Made by a program: the position numbers and the translations under genes. DNA of 64,000 bases from Magnetococcales bacterium (GTDB lineage: Bacteria; Pseudomonadota; Magnetococcia; Magnetococcales; UBA8363), in NCBI GenBank assembly GCA_015228815.1, contig JADGCV010000013.1:28594-92593 (forward strand). The letters run 5' to 3'. Shown piece by piece: positions 25,303 to 34,207 of this stretch (position 1 is its first letter; the number at the start of each line of letters is the position of its first letter). The notes under the pieces are model-generated. The model was not told the DNA's origin. It saw only the letters and a program-made list of their open reading frames with translations, and ran no database searches.

Positions 25303-25842
25303 ATGGAGATTCATGGAACCCGGTTTGGGGTACTGGAGTTCGAGGAAAACGAGATCATCACCATCGAGGATGGGCTGTTGGGGTTTCCGTTGAGCAAGAG
25401 GTTTCTGTTGTTCCCCTACGGTCAGGATTCCTCCTTTTTCTGGCTCCAGTCGGTGGATGAACCCGAGATTGCGTTCATCGTGGTCAATCCCTTCGACTTT
25501 TTCGCGGATCTGGAGTTTTCCATCCAGGACGAGGACACCCGGACGCTCGGTCTTTCACGCAGCGAGGATGTGGAGGTGTTTTCCCTGGTGACGATTCCGG
25601 AAGGGCGTCCCGAGGAGATGCGTACCAACCTGGCGGGACCGGTGGTGGTGAATACCGGCAACCGTCGGGGCAAGCAGATTCTGATCAAGGAGTTTTCTCC
25701 GCGACAGCCGTTGATTCCCAGGGAGTTGCGGGCGCGCTATCTGAACGAGTCGGATCGGAGGAAACCGGTGACCAAAGGGAGCCGCCGGCGTTCGCGGCAG
25801 ACGGAAAAACAAAGATCGCTGAAGGTTGCCGCGGTTGGGTGA
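25303..25842 (+). CDS. fliW: Flagellar assembly factor FliW, copy 1
   Basis: This 179-residue protein matches FliW, which binds the C-terminus of flagellin and sequesters CsrA. The core includes GTRFGVLEFEENEI, DGLLGFPLSKRF, SFFWLQSVDEPEIAFIVVNP and LVTIPEGRPEEMRTNLAGP. A basic tail (RRKPVTKGSRRRSRQ) is longer than usual. A flagellin gene follows 43 bases downstream. No csrA is adjacent, although csrA often neighbours fliW. A second fliW is at 28379. Confidence 0.95.
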   Translation: MEIHGTRFGVLEFEENEIITIEDGLLGFPLSKRFLLFPYGQDSSFFWLQSVDEPEIAFIVVNPFDFFADLEFSIQDEDTRTLGLSRSEDVEVFSLVTIPEGRPEEMRTNLAGPVVVNTGNRRGKQILIKEFSPRQPLIPRELRARYLNESDRRKPVTKGSRRRSRQTEKQRSLKVAAVG

Positions 25843-25885
25843 TTCGACAGAGGGATCGCAGGATACGTAACGAGAGGAAATGACC

Positions 25886-27931
25886 ATGCCACTCTATATC
25901 AACACCAATATCTCCTCCCTCAATGCCCAACGCAATCTGTTGTCATCGACGGGGGATCTCAACAAGGTATTTGCCAGGCTCTCCTCGGGTCTGCGCATCA
26001 ACACTGCCGGCGACGATGCCGCCGGTCTTGCCATCAGCAACCGCATGACGGCGCAGATTCGCGGATTGTCGCAGGCGGTGCGCAATGCCAACGATGGTAT
26101 TTCCGTCTCGCAGGTCGCCGAGGGCGCCCTGGCGGAACACGCCAACATGCTGCAACGGATCAACGAACTGTCGGTGCAGGCGGCCAATGCCACCAACAGC
26201 CCGCAGGATCGTGAGAATCTGCAACAGGAAGTGGTGCAACTGCTGTCGGAAATCGAGCGGGTCGCCAACGAGACCGAATTCAATAACTGGCCGATGCTCA
26301 ACGGTCAGACCCAGCCCCTGGTCTTTCAGGTCGGGGCGCAGGAAAATCAAACGATCGTCGTCACTCTGGCCGATGCCCGGTCGCAAACGTTGCTGGCCGC
26401 GCCAAAACTTGCCGACCCCAACAGCAAGGAGAGCGTCAACAATCCCAAGATCAAGGGGTTGACCATCAAGGCTCCGGCGAAAGCGCTCGAAAACTCCAAA
26501 CTGTTCAGTTCCAAGGCGGGGGCGATGGTCGGGACCCTGGCCAACGCCAATACCCAGGGCAAATCGCCGGCGACCACCCTTTCCACCGAAGTCTCCACCA
26601 ACATGTTGACCGTCATGGACAACAAGAACGTCACGGCGGTGGCGGCGGCGGTGGATGCGGCGGTGGTGAGCGGCACCGGGGTTGTCAATGCTTTGGAAAA
26701 CGGGATTACCGATGGGGCGACGGTGGATCAGACGGCGACGACCATCGTGACGCAGCTTCTGGGGGCCCCCGATGCCACGATCAACACGGCCATCGCCAAT
26801 GGCATTGCCGATGGCGATACGGCGGCGGAGATTGCCGCGGACATCACCGCCGCCAACGCCCTGGTGACGGGGACCGATGCCCTGGGATTGGCGTCCGCCT
26901 CCCTGGCCGCCTTTGGCCGGACCAACGATGGCGCGACCAAGGTGACGGGGGGCTCGGGCAAGAAGGCGACCATCATCGCCTCGTGGGTTGCCGAGGCGAC
27001 GGTGAAACCGACCGATCCGACGATCAACTCCGACCAGGCCCGGGTCATCGCAGCGGCGGCCTATGAGGCCAAGCGGTCCTACACGGCGACGGAAAACGTT
27101 CCCACTGCCTATAAGACCCTGGCGGGGACGACCAACGGGGCGTTGACCAAGAATGTGACCGATCCCGCCGAGGTGGTGGACAATGCGGTGACCAAGGGGA
27201 CGACGGTCGAGGATGTCCCGGTGGGCAACATTCGGATCGTGATTCAGGCGTTCGATGCGCAGATTTCGCAGAACAAGGACATCGAGACGATTGCCGCGAC
27301 GGCGAAAGCGGCGGACAAATCGGGAAAACTGACCCTTTCCGAGGCCAAGATCATTGCCGCGGCGGGGCTTGCGGCGGCGAAGCCGGGTGGCACGGTCGCG
27401 CTGGCCGGGACCGCCGGCAAGAACATGGCGCTGGTCCTGGCATCGCGGGATGGGGCGGTGAATGCCGCGTCGCAACCGACGGGCGGGGAATATGTGACCG
27501 TTCCGGAGTGGTTGATCGACACCTCGGGCAGCACCCGGTTTCCCCCTTCGCCCCTGGTGGACATCACCGGCAGTTCGATCCCGACCGATCCGACGTTGCC
27601 GTTCAATCCCCCGACCACCGATGCCACCAATCCCCCCTTGTCGGGGCAGGATGCGGCGGCGCGGATGATCGCGATCGTCAAGGAGGCCATCGACCGGGTT
27701 TCCGCCACCCGCGCCGAGCTGGGGGCGATCCAGAATCGATTCGAGGCCAATATCAAGAACCTGTCGAACGTGGTGGAAAACGTTTCCGCCGCCCGGTCAC
27801 GGATCCTGGATGCCGACATCGCCTCCGAGACGGCCAATCTGACCAAGCTGGCCATCATGCAGCAGGCGGGAACGGCGATTCTTGCCCAGGCCAATCAACA
27901 ACCTCAACTGGCGCTGCAACTCCTCGGTTGA
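25886..27931 (+). CDS. Large flagellin with an expanded central domain
   Basis: This 681-residue flagellin has normal ends. The N-terminus [19 protein letters not shown] continues through [20 protein letters not shown]; the C-terminus [18 protein letters not shown] continues to [15 protein letters not shown]. Between about residue 160 and 590 lies an Ala/Thr/Val-rich surface domain absent from the 282-residue paralogue, which is responsible for the extra mass. ATG 25886 is preferred because GAGAGGAAA lies seven bases upstream and it matches the paralogue. A hairpin follows the stop. Confidence 0.93.
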   Translation: MPLYINTNISSLNAQRNLLSSTGDLNKVFARLSSGLRINTAGDDAAGLAISNRMTAQIRGLSQAVRNANDGISVSQVAEGALAEHANMLQRINELSVQAANATNSPQDRENLQQEVVQLLSEIERVANETEFNNWPMLNGQTQPLVFQVGAQENQTIVVTLADARSQTLLAAPKLADPNSKESVNNPKIKGLTIKAPAKALENSKLFSSKAGAMVGTLANANTQGKSPATTLSTEVSTNMLTVMDNKNVTAVAAAVDAAVVSGTGVVNALENGITDGATVDQTATTIVTQLLGAPDATINTAIANGIADGDTAAEIAADITAANALVTGTDALGLASASLAAFGRTNDGATKVTGGSGKKATIIASWVAEATVKPTDPTINSDQARVIAAAAYEAKRSYTATENVPTAYKTLAGTTNGALTKNVTDPAEVVDNAVTKGTTVEDVPVGNIRIVIQAFDAQISQNKDIETIAATAKAADKSGKLTLSEAKIIAAAGLAAAKPGGTVALAGTAGKNMALVLASRDGAVNAASQPTGGEYVTVPEWLIDTSGSTRFPPSPLVDITGSSIPTDPTLPFNPPTTDATNPPLSGQDAAARMIAIVKEAIDRVSATRAELGAIQNRFEANIKNLSNVVENVSAARSRILDADIASETANLTKLAIMQQAGTAILAQANQQPQLALQLLG

Positions 27932-27947
27932 GGTGCGGGCCCCAGGG

Positions 27948-27985
27948 AAATTCGCCGGCCATCCCACTCCCAGGCCGGCGGATTT
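27948..27985 (+). terminator. Hairpin after the large flagellin gene
   Basis: AAATTCGCCGGCC (27948-27960) pairs with GGCCGGCGGATTT (27973-27985) with one mismatch around a 12-base loop. The stem is strong but lacks a following T-run, so it may stabilise the mRNA end or terminate only partly. Confidence 0.6.
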
Positions 27986-28124
27986 CCCCGCCCGAAAGGG
28001 ATGAGGGGGGCCAGAACAAAGTTTGCCGGCGGGATGGGCAACAAATTCCCCCACAAGGGAAGAAAAGGGGGGAAGGGGAGGGGGGAACATGAGCAAATAC
28101 GGGGAAAAATGGAAACAATTAAGA

Positions 28125-28140
28125 TGGCACGCAAGCTGCA
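28125..28140 (+). promoter_or_regulatory. Sigma-54-type promoter upstream of fliW copy 2
   Basis: TGGCACGCAAGCTGCA matches the -24/-12 consensus almost perfectly, with GG and GC ten bases apart. It lies 240 bases upstream of the fliW start and would give a long leader. Confidence 0.65.
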
Positions 28141-28378
28141 GTATTACAGGTAGATGGAAAGTGACGGGACGGGGCCTGGACGGCGGTAAAAGGGTAACGG
28201 ATTGTTTGATTGATTGATGAATCGATTGATTGGCGAATCACTGGAACATCGAGACTGGACCGAGGTTGCACAGGGTACATTGGTTTAACAGACGGGATCC
28301 TCGAAGGGGGCCGGCAAGGAAGCGTCGAACGCCCGCCGGAGCCGCGAAGACGAGGTGCCCAATGACAGGGAGATGACG

Positions 28379-28870
28379 ATGATGGAGGTTCAAGGCACCC
28401 GTTTCGGAACCCTGAGTTTTGACGCGGAGGACATCATCCAGTTGGCGGACGGTTTGTTGGGGTTTCCCATGAGCAGGCGGTACATCATGTTTCCCTACTC
28501 GGATGATTCCTCCTTCTTCTGGCTGCAATCGGTGGATGAACCGGAGATTTCCTTCATCGTCATCAATCCGTTCGACTTTTTTGCCAACATCGAGTTCGAG
28601 ATTGCGGATGAGGATGCGCGGGCGATCGGGTTGGAGAAGAGCGAGGATGTGGAAATGTTCACCCTTGTGACCATTCCCGAGGGACAGCCCGAGGACATGA
28701 GGACAAATCTGGCGGGACCGGTGGTGGTCAACACCCGGACCCGGAAGGGCAAGCAGATTCTTTTGGGTCAGTATTCGGCGCGTCAACCTTTGATTCCGAA
28801 GGAGCTCCGGGCCCAGGCCAAGGAGCAGGCGGTTCGCGAGATGCGGCAACCGCGGATGATGGCGGTATGA
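28379..28870 (+). CDS. fliW: Flagellar assembly factor FliW, copy 2
   Basis: This 163-residue FliW is close to copy 1: TRFGTLSFDAEDI, DGLLGFPMSRRYIMFPY, SFFWLQSVDEPEISFIVINP and LVTIPEGQPEDMRTNLAGP. It lacks the long basic tail and ends near REMRQPRMMAV. GGGAG lies six bases before ATG 28379; ATG 28382, matching the family start, is also possible. The next gene is a second flagellin 300 bases downstream. Confidence 0.94.
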   Translation: MMEVQGTRFGTLSFDAEDIIQLADGLLGFPMSRRYIMFPYSDDSSFFWLQSVDEPEISFIVINPFDFFANIEFEIADEDARAIGLEKSEDVEMFTLVTIPEGQPEDMRTNLAGPVVVNTRTRKGKQILLGQYSARQPLIPKELRAQAKEQAVREMRQPRMMAV

Positions 28871-29171
28871 AGACAAGGGAAGTGCTGGACTCTTTAGATC
28901 GATTGAATTGAACGCAAGAACCTGAATACGGATGGAGTGACCTCCCGGTGGAGGGGATTCGTCGAAGAAGCGGCGGAAGGGATGAAGCCCAGGTGTCGGG
29001 CGGAAGGATGACCCGGCAGCCGACGAATTCCATCTCCAGGGTATCCCGAAGGCCTGGCTGGCCTGGGAAAAGAAACGACGACGGGCAAGAGGCCCGACTT
29101 CATCGGCAACCGAAAACCGATCCGGGAGGATTGGGCTGGGTCGAGAGATCCCAGGAAAAGGGGAATGAACC
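28871..29171. other. Intergenic region between fliW copy 2 and the second flagellin
   Basis: About 300 bases without a supported gene. No clear sigma-54 or sigma-28 site was recognised, so the flagellin may be transcribed from upstream or from a site not seen. Confidence 0.5.
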
Positions 29172-30020
29172 ATGCCGCTTTTTATCAATACCAATGTCGC
29201 TTCGCTCAACGCCCAACGCAATCTGGATCGCTCGACCAATGCCCTGGGCAAGACGTTTGCCCGCCTGGCCTCGGGTCTGAGGGTCAATTCGGCCAAGGAT
29301 GATGCTGCCGGGATGGCGATTTCGCAACGGATGACGTCGCAGATCCGCGGCCTGACGCAATCGATCCGCAACGCCAATGATGGAATTTCACTGGCTCAGG
29401 TGGCGGAGGGGGCGTTGGAAGAGACCACCAATGCCTTGCAACGGATCCGGGAACTGGCGGTCCAGGCGGCCAACGGTACCAACACGGCGTTGGACCGTTC
29501 GGACCTGAACAAGGAAGTGCAACAGTTGGTCCAGGAAATTCAAAGGATCACCAACGACGTTGAATTCAACGACAAGGGTGTGTTGAATGGATCGATGGTT
29601 GGCGTTGCGTTCCAGGTGGGCAAGGACGAGGGGCAGACCATTCGGGTATCCATTGCCAGCCTGCATGTGGATGACTTGAAGTTGGGAAGTGTCACCAACG
29701 GCACGGTCGGCAAGTTTTCGGTCGGGGTATCGACGGCGGCGCGGGCTTCCAAGGCCCTGGGGCAGGTGGACAGTGCCCTGGACATCGTATCGCGGGTTCG
29801 GGCCGATCTGGGGGCCATTCAGAATCGGTTCGAGGCGGTGATTGCCAATCTTTCGAATGTGGTCGAGAACATGTCGGCGGCCCGCTCGCGCATCGTCGAT
29901 GCCGACATTGCCGCCGAGACTGCGACCTTGACCCGCAACGCCATCCTGCAACAGGCGGGAACGGCGGTCCTGGCCCAGGCCAATCAGCAACCGCAGCTGG
30001 CTTTGCAACTGCTCGGATAA
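29172..30020 (+). CDS. Flagellin, ordinary size
   Basis: This 282-residue flagellin opens [20 protein letters not shown] with LGKTFARLASGLRVNSAKDD, and ends SNVVENMSAARSRIVDADIA followed by AETATL and LLG. It has a short central part with no variable domain insert, so it should form plain filaments. It pairs with the second fliW. The start is followed closely by the canonical flagellin N-terminus and preceded by GGGGAATG. Confidence 0.95.
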   Translation: MPLFINTNVASLNAQRNLDRSTNALGKTFARLASGLRVNSAKDDAAGMAISQRMTSQIRGLTQSIRNANDGISLAQVAEGALEETTNALQRIRELAVQAANGTNTALDRSDLNKEVQQLVQEIQRITNDVEFNDKGVLNGSMVGVAFQVGKDEGQTIRVSIASLHVDDLKLGSVTNGTVGKFSVGVSTAARASKALGQVDSALDIVSRVRADLGAIQNRFEAVIANLSNVVENMSAARSRIVDADIAAETATLTRNAILQQAGTAVLAQANQQPQLALQLLG

Positions 30021-30026
30021 ATTGAC

Positions 30027-30053
30027 GCAAGTTTCGCCGGAATCATCCGATAA
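30027..30053 (+). promoter_or_regulatory. Sigma-28-type promoter
   Basis: GCAAGTTT (30027-30034), an 11-base spacer and TCCGATAA (30046-30053) match the FliA consensus TAAAGTTT-N11-GCCGATAA in 13 of 16 positions. It directly follows the flagellin and precedes the small unknown gene and fliD. Confidence 0.5.
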
Positions 30054-30097
30054 GTATGGTGTGGGCGATGGTTTCGGCTGGGGATGGTGGACCAGTC

Positions 30098-30379
30098 ATG
30101 GGCAATTCGATGGGTGTGGCAGGGGAAGTGATTTGCGGGAATGGTTGCGAAGGCGAGGAATGGGGGGAGGTTTCGTCCCTGGTGGATCAGGCGAACCGGG
30201 TGTTGGGATTGATTTCCGCGCTGGTTGTGAATGTGGTGGATCCGGTGGACAAGGATGGAGTTTTGCTGGTCGAATCGGGGGATGGACGGAGTGGAAACCG
30301 TCTGGACGAAATGGCGTTGCGGGATTTGTTGGGAAAGGTTCGGGTGTTGGAGGGGATGTTGTGCGACCGGGACGTTTGA
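30098..30379 (+). CDS. Small hypothetical gene before fliD
   Basis: This 93-residue frame is not recognised. It opens MGNSMGVAGEVICG and ends in an amphipathic segment SLVDQANRVLGLISALVV, then NVVDPVDKDGVLLVES and a helical tail. Its position between flagellin and fliD is where flaG often lies, and the DPVDKDGVLLVES piece loosely recalls the FlaG strand region, but the similarity is too weak to assign. The start is chosen as ATG 30098 because a sigma-28-type -10 ends at 30053; an upstream ATG at 30056 would sit at the transcript start. Confidence 0.45.
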   Translation: MGNSMGVAGEVICGNGCEGEEWGEVSSLVDQANRVLGLISALVVNVVDPVDKDGVLLVESGDGRSGNRLDEMALRDLLGKVRVLEGMLCDRDV

Positions 30380-30432
30380 TGCCGGCGTGAATCAAGGTGA
30401 TGCGAGAGAGACGGTGAAAGGAAGGGTGTGCC

Positions 30433-32238
30433 ATGGCACTGGGCAATATTACATTCGGGGGATTGGCCAGCGGACTGCCTTCCGACATGGTCGATCAGTT
30501 GATGAGTTTCGAAGAGAAACGTCTGACGTCGCTGAAGGCGGACAAGACGGCGATCACCAAGAAACAGTCGGCACTGAGTGAACTTGGATCCAAGCTGTCC
30601 GCCCTGACGAGTACCGCCACGACCCTTCAGACCGAGTCTTCCTGGTCGCCCCATACGGCGGCGAGTTCCGATTCGGACAAGGTTGCGGTCACGGCTTCTT
30701 ACAAGGCGGTGGCGGGAACCCATACCCTGGAGGTGTCGCGTCTGGCGAGCAGCCAGACTTTGATGAGCGCGGCGGGGGTGACCGATTCGGAGAATACCGT
30801 CAGTGCCATCAATACCTTTTCCTTTTCCTACAATGGGGTCGCCTATACCAATGCCGACTTTGGCATTGCCGTTGGCGATACCCTGGCCGATGTCGCATCC
30901 AGGATCAGCAGTACCGATTATGGGGATGACAATGGTGTCAGTGCCAGCGTTTTGTATGATGGATCGAACTATCGTCTGGTGTTGACCGCCAAGGATCAGG
31001 GAGCGCTGTCGCGCAATTCCGATGGGACGACGAACGGTACCCGGTTGACGGGACTGACGATCGACATGACCTGGGATACCGATAGTGTCGATGATAATAA
31101 CGATACGGTCTGGAATACGGCAAACACTGATGGAAATACCGTGGTCCTGTCCGCATCGGGGACGGACATGACGGATGCTTCGGCGACGACGACTGTTGCC
31201 GCTGTTGGAGACTTTAGTTTCACCTATAATCAGAATTCCTATAATCTTTCAGATTTTGGATTTGCTGTTGGTAATATTATCACCCTGGAGGACATTGCTG
31301 ATGGAATCAACAGTGCCAATGTGAGCGGACTCAAGGCAAGTGTTGTCAATGATGGTTATCAGAACCGGTTGGTCATTGACGGATATACGGCCTCGCCAAC
31401 GGTGTCAGGGGATACTGGCATCTTTAGTCTGACCTCCACTTTGGCGTTCAGTAATGGTTCGACCATGGATACGGTCGGTACGGGTACATTTCAATCCGAC
31501 ATCGGTCTCGATGCCAAGATGAAGGTCGATGGTCTGAGCAACATTTACAGCTCCAGCAATACCGTCGAGGATGTCCTGCCCGGGGTGACCATGACCCTGA
31601 AGGAGACGACTTCGTCGGCGATCACTGTCACCGTGACCGACGATACCGCGACGCTGAAAACGACCCTGAGTTCATTCACGACCGCCTTCAATGATGTCCT
31701 GGACTACATCAATCAGAACAAGACCGGATCGCTTTCGGGGGCGACGTTGGTTCGGACCATCGTGTCGCAGTTGCGCAACGAACTGAACAGTTCCACCACC
31801 AAGGATGACGCCTCCGGCGATGTGTTGAGTCCGTTTTCAATCCTGGCGGAATTGGGGCTCAGGACCGATCAGAAGACCGGCAAGATCAGTTTTGACAGCG
31901 ACGAACTTGATGATGCCCTTTCGACCAACTTTAACGTTCTTTCCGATCTGTTCACCAATACCGAGACCGAGGTGGGGACGACGGGCAACGCCGGTCTGGC
32001 CTATCGGCTCGAAGACCTGCTGGACAACATCACCAACAGCACCAACGGTTCTCTGACCGGGGCCAAGGACAGTGTCGAGGCCCGTCTTGAGAGTCTGGAA
32101 AAAAGCATCGAGCGGGAGGAGAGCCGTCTGGAGAAGGTGCGCGAAATGTTGACCAAGAAGTTTTCCAATCTGGAGCAGTTGGTCAACAGCATGAACAGCC
32201 AGGGGACGGCGTTGACCTCGGCGATGGCGAAACTCTAG
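30433..32238 (+). CDS. fliD: Flagellar hook-associated protein 2 (filament cap)
   Basis: This 601-residue protein opens MALGNITFGGLASGLPSDM, a typical FliD N-terminus, with MSFEEKRLTSLKADKTAI following. The repeated DLADVASRI-like and VSRLASSQTL segments, the SSGSTM-like central domain and the C-terminus KFSNLEQLVNSMNSQGTALT are as in other caps. FliD caps the growing filament and aids flagellin folding. GAAAGGAAG precedes the ATG. fliS genes follow. Confidence 0.95.
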   Translation: MALGNITFGGLASGLPSDMVDQLMSFEEKRLTSLKADKTAITKKQSALSELGSKLSALTSTATTLQTESSWSPHTAASSDSDKVAVTASYKAVAGTHTLEVSRLASSQTLMSAAGVTDSENTVSAINTFSFSYNGVAYTNADFGIAVGDTLADVASRISSTDYGDDNGVSASVLYDGSNYRLVLTAKDQGALSRNSDGTTNGTRLTGLTIDMTWDTDSVDDNNDTVWNTANTDGNTVVLSASGTDMTDASATTTVAAVGDFSFTYNQNSYNLSDFGFAVGNIITLEDIADGINSANVSGLKASVVNDGYQNRLVIDGYTASPTVSGDTGIFSLTSTLAFSNGSTMDTVGTGTFQSDIGLDAKMKVDGLSNIYSSSNTVEDVLPGVTMTLKETTSSAITVTVTDDTATLKTTLSSFTTAFNDVLDYINQNKTGSLSGATLVRTIVSQLRNELNSSTTKDDASGDVLSPFSILAELGLRTDQKTGKISFDSDELDDALSTNFNVLSDLFTNTETEVGTTGNAGLAYRLEDLLDNITNSTNGSLTGAKDSVEARLESLEKSIEREESRLEKVREMLTKKFSNLEQLVNSMNSQGTALTSAMAKL

Positions 32239-32251
32239 GGGTGGCGCGTTC

Positions 32252-32267
32252 TGGCATGAGTAATGCT
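32252..32267 (+). promoter_or_regulatory. Sigma-54-type promoter upstream of fliS
   Basis: TGGCATGAGTAATGCT has GG and GC ten bases apart and fits the -24/-12 pattern. It lies 66 bases before fliS copy 1. Confidence 0.55.
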
Positions 32268-32332
32268 TAATGTCTCTTGTCGTTCAATCGTGTCGATCAA
32301 CCGCAACATGAAGCAGAAAGAGAGTCGAATCC

Positions 32333-32704
32333 ATGAACACGCCAATGGTCCAGAGTCAGGACAATCCTTCGCTGAATGCCGGACTGGACATTTTGATCCA
32401 GCTGTACGAAGGGTGCATCGGGTTCTTGAATCAAGCCTCGGAAGCGTGTGAGAATGGACGGGTCGATGATTTCAAGGACCGTTTGTACCGGGGCCAGAGG
32501 ATCATCGAGCATTTCCAGAACACTCTGGATTATGAACAGGGTGGGCAAGTCCCCAACCAGCTCAACGATCTGTACAATTTCATGCTCGACAATCTGACCC
32601 AGTCGGGTTTGACGCACGAGACCGACTATATCGATCAGGTGGTGGAGCAGTTGGAAATTCTGCTGGATGGATGGCGCGGTGCCCGGCCTTTGGTTCTCTC
32701 CTGA
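32333..32704 (+). CDS. fliS: Flagellin chaperone FliS, copy 1
   Basis: This 123-residue helical protein resembles FliS, which binds flagellin C-termini before export. Visible are LDILIQLYEGCIGFLNQASE, IEHFQNTLDYEQGG and QLNDLYNFMLDNLTQSGL with the closing EQLEILLDGWRG. It lacks the usual SPxxLxxxLYdG opening in detail, being more diverged than copy 2, which follows 18 bases downstream. Confidence 0.85.
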   Translation: MNTPMVQSQDNPSLNAGLDILIQLYEGCIGFLNQASEACENGRVDDFKDRLYRGQRIIEHFQNTLDYEQGGQVPNQLNDLYNFMLDNLTQSGLTHETDYIDQVVEQLEILLDGWRGARPLVLS

Positions 32705-32722
32705 TTTTCGAGGCCAACCTCC

Positions 32723-33154
32723 ATGTCGTATGGTCTGAAACGGTACAAGACATCGCAAGCCAATACCGCATCGCGGGAGGATCTTTTGATTCTTCTGTAC
32801 GAGGGGGCGATCCGGTTTCTGGAGCGTTCCATCAAGGAGAAGGAGGCCAAGCGGTTGAGTGAGCACAAAATGTTTCTCCGCCGCGGGCTGGCGATTGTTT
32901 CGGAGCTTCAGGCGACCCTTGATTTCGAGAAGGGGGGGGACTTGGCGATCCAGTTGTTCGAATTGTACGGCTACATGTTGGATCGTTTGACCGAGGCCAA
33001 CATCAAGCAGGATATGGAGCAGATTCGCATTGTGATCAAGAATCTTGGCACCCTTCTCGAAGGATGGCGGGAGGCGGTCAAGCAGGTTCAGGGGCAGGCG
33101 GCGGTGACGGCGGCTGCGGCCCCGGTTCGGCGTTTGGCGGGTGGGGCCTACTGA
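32723..33154 (+). CDS. fliS: Flagellin chaperone FliS, copy 2
   Basis: This 143-residue protein is a clearer FliS: YGLKRYKTSQANTASREDLL then LLYEGAIRFLERSIKEKEAK, GLAIVSELQATLDFEKGGDL, LYGYMLDRLTEANIKQD and LEGWREAVKQ. The Ala-rich tail is extra. The stop TGA overlaps the ATG of the next gene by one base (TGATG). Confidence 0.9.
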   Translation: MSYGLKRYKTSQANTASREDLLILLYEGAIRFLERSIKEKEAKRLSEHKMFLRRGLAIVSELQATLDFEKGGDLAIQLFELYGYMLDRLTEANIKQDMEQIRIVIKNLGTLLEGWREAVKQVQGQAAVTAAAAPVRRLAGGAY

Positions 33155-33507
33155 TGACACCGGAACGGATCATTTCCCGGCTTGAGGATCTATTCAAGCG
33201 TCTGGAACGCCCCGAGACTCTGGACGCGGCGGCGCTTGAGGAACTCAACAACGACTGGCTGACCGCGACGCGGCGGTTGGACGCCCTGCCGGAAGAAGAG
33301 ATGAAACGGGCGGGGGCGTTCGATCCTTTTCTCAAGGTGCGGCTGGAACTTCTGGTCGAGCGCTTGCCGCGGATCAGGGAGGGGTTGATTTCCTGCAAGG
33401 GGGAGGTGAGTCAGCAACTCATGGCGCAGAATCGACGGCTGCAATCGGCCCGTCGCGGGTATGGTCGCAAGGAGAGTGGCTTGGTGCTGGTCCGGTACCA
33501 GGCTTGA
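33154..33507 (+). CDS. FliT-like small flagellar protein
   Basis: This 117-residue helical protein begins MTPERIISRLEDLFKRLERP and carries Leu/Glu-rich helices (EELNNDWLTATRRLDALPEE, LKVRLELLVERLPRIREGL) and a basic end. Its place after fliS and its size fit FliT-type export chaperones, but no signature confirms it. The start is translationally coupled to fliS copy 2 by TGATG. It is the last gene of the cluster. Confidence 0.6.
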   Translation: MTPERIISRLEDLFKRLERPETLDAAALEELNNDWLTATRRLDALPEEEMKRAGAFDPFLKVRLELLVERLPRIREGLISCKGEVSQQLMAQNRRLQSARRGYGRKESGLVLVRYQA

Positions 33508-33556
33508 GGTCCTTCGGGCCGCATCATCACGATGAAGAAATAATGAACAACCCCTC

Positions 33557-33584
33557 TTGAATGGGGCGAAACGTTTCCTATCTT
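33557..33584 (+). promoter_or_regulatory. Possible promoter of the Hsp20 gene
   Basis: TTGAAT (33557-33562) and TATCTT (33579-33584) with a 16-base spacer lie about 72 bases before the start codon. It may be read by sigma-70 or a heat-shock sigma. Confidence 0.4.
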
Positions 33585-33655
33585 TTCGGGTATGGTGGGC
33601 GCCGACACCGATCCTAAAGATAAAATGGACGTTTTTCCCGAAAGAGGAGGTTTCC

Positions 33656-34093
33656 ATGTCTACCATCGTCAATTATGATCCGTTCCGCAATTTTCGTACC
33701 CTGCAACACGAGATCAATCGTCTGTTCGATCGTGATCTGGAGGACACCACCGGTCAGATGACGCAATGGCCGATACGGGTGGACATTCGCGAGGATGAGA
33801 ACCAGATTATCCTCAAGGCGGATGTCCCTGGGATGGAGCAGAAGGACATCAAGGTCAATGTCGATAATGGTCGTCTGACCATTTCGGGGGAACGCAAGTT
33901 CGACGACGAGATGCACAAGGAGAGCTACCAGAGGGTCGAACGTCTTTTTGGCCGCTTCAGCCGCACGTTTCAACTGACCAACACCACCGATATTTCCCGG
34001 ATTGGCGCATCGTATCGCAACGGTGTTCTTGAAGTGACGCTGCCCAAACTGGAGGAGGCCAAACCGCGGACCATTCAGGTGCAGGTGCATTGA
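33656..34093 (+). CDS. Small heat-shock protein, Hsp20/alpha-crystallin family
   Basis: This 145-residue chaperone has the alpha-crystallin domain from about residue 39 to 135, with IRVDIREDENQIILKADVPG, MEQKDIKVNVDNGRLTISGE, FSRTFQL and YRNGVLEVTLPK. The family binds unfolding proteins without ATP. The start follows AGAGGAGG at ideal spacing. A hairpin after the stop separates it from the convergent GAF gene. Confidence 0.95.
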   Translation: MSTIVNYDPFRNFRTLQHEINRLFDRDLEDTTGQMTQWPIRVDIREDENQIILKADVPGMEQKDIKVNVDNGRLTISGERKFDDEMHKESYQRVERLFGRFSRTFQLTNTTDISRIGASYRNGVLEVTLPKLEEAKPRTIQVQVH

Positions 34094-34116
34094 GGAAAGG
34101 TAGAGGTATCGATCGG

Positions 34117-34147
34117 GCCGGGAAGGGGGGGGGGAACCCTTCCCGGC
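34117..34147. terminator. Hairpin between convergent Hsp20 and GAF genes
   Basis: GCCGGGAAGGG (34117-34127) pairs with CCCTTCCCGGC (34137-34147), an 11-base-pair stem. A T-run follows about 25 bases later on the plus strand. It probably terminates the Hsp20 gene. Confidence 0.65.
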
Positions 34148-34207
34148 AGTGTTTGGTACGACTCCCAGCCCCTTTTTTTTCAATGATTGAACCCGGACGT
34201 TTGGCCG

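Larger units (their letters stand above)
27932..28378. other. Intergenic region between the flagellin and fliW copy 2
   Basis: It holds a hairpin at 27948-27985 and a sigma-54-type promoter at 28125-28140, leaving a leader of about 230 bases before fliW copy 2. A short GATT-rich run lies near 28205-28230. No gene is seen. Confidence 0.7.

Noticed and set aside
28205..28230. GATT-rich direct repeat
   Set aside because: Short and irregular; probably a low-complexity leader sequence.
30022..30390. A 122-residue plus-strand frame beside the small gene
   Set aside because: It overlaps the better-supported frame at 30098 and is Gly/Trp-rich without family features.
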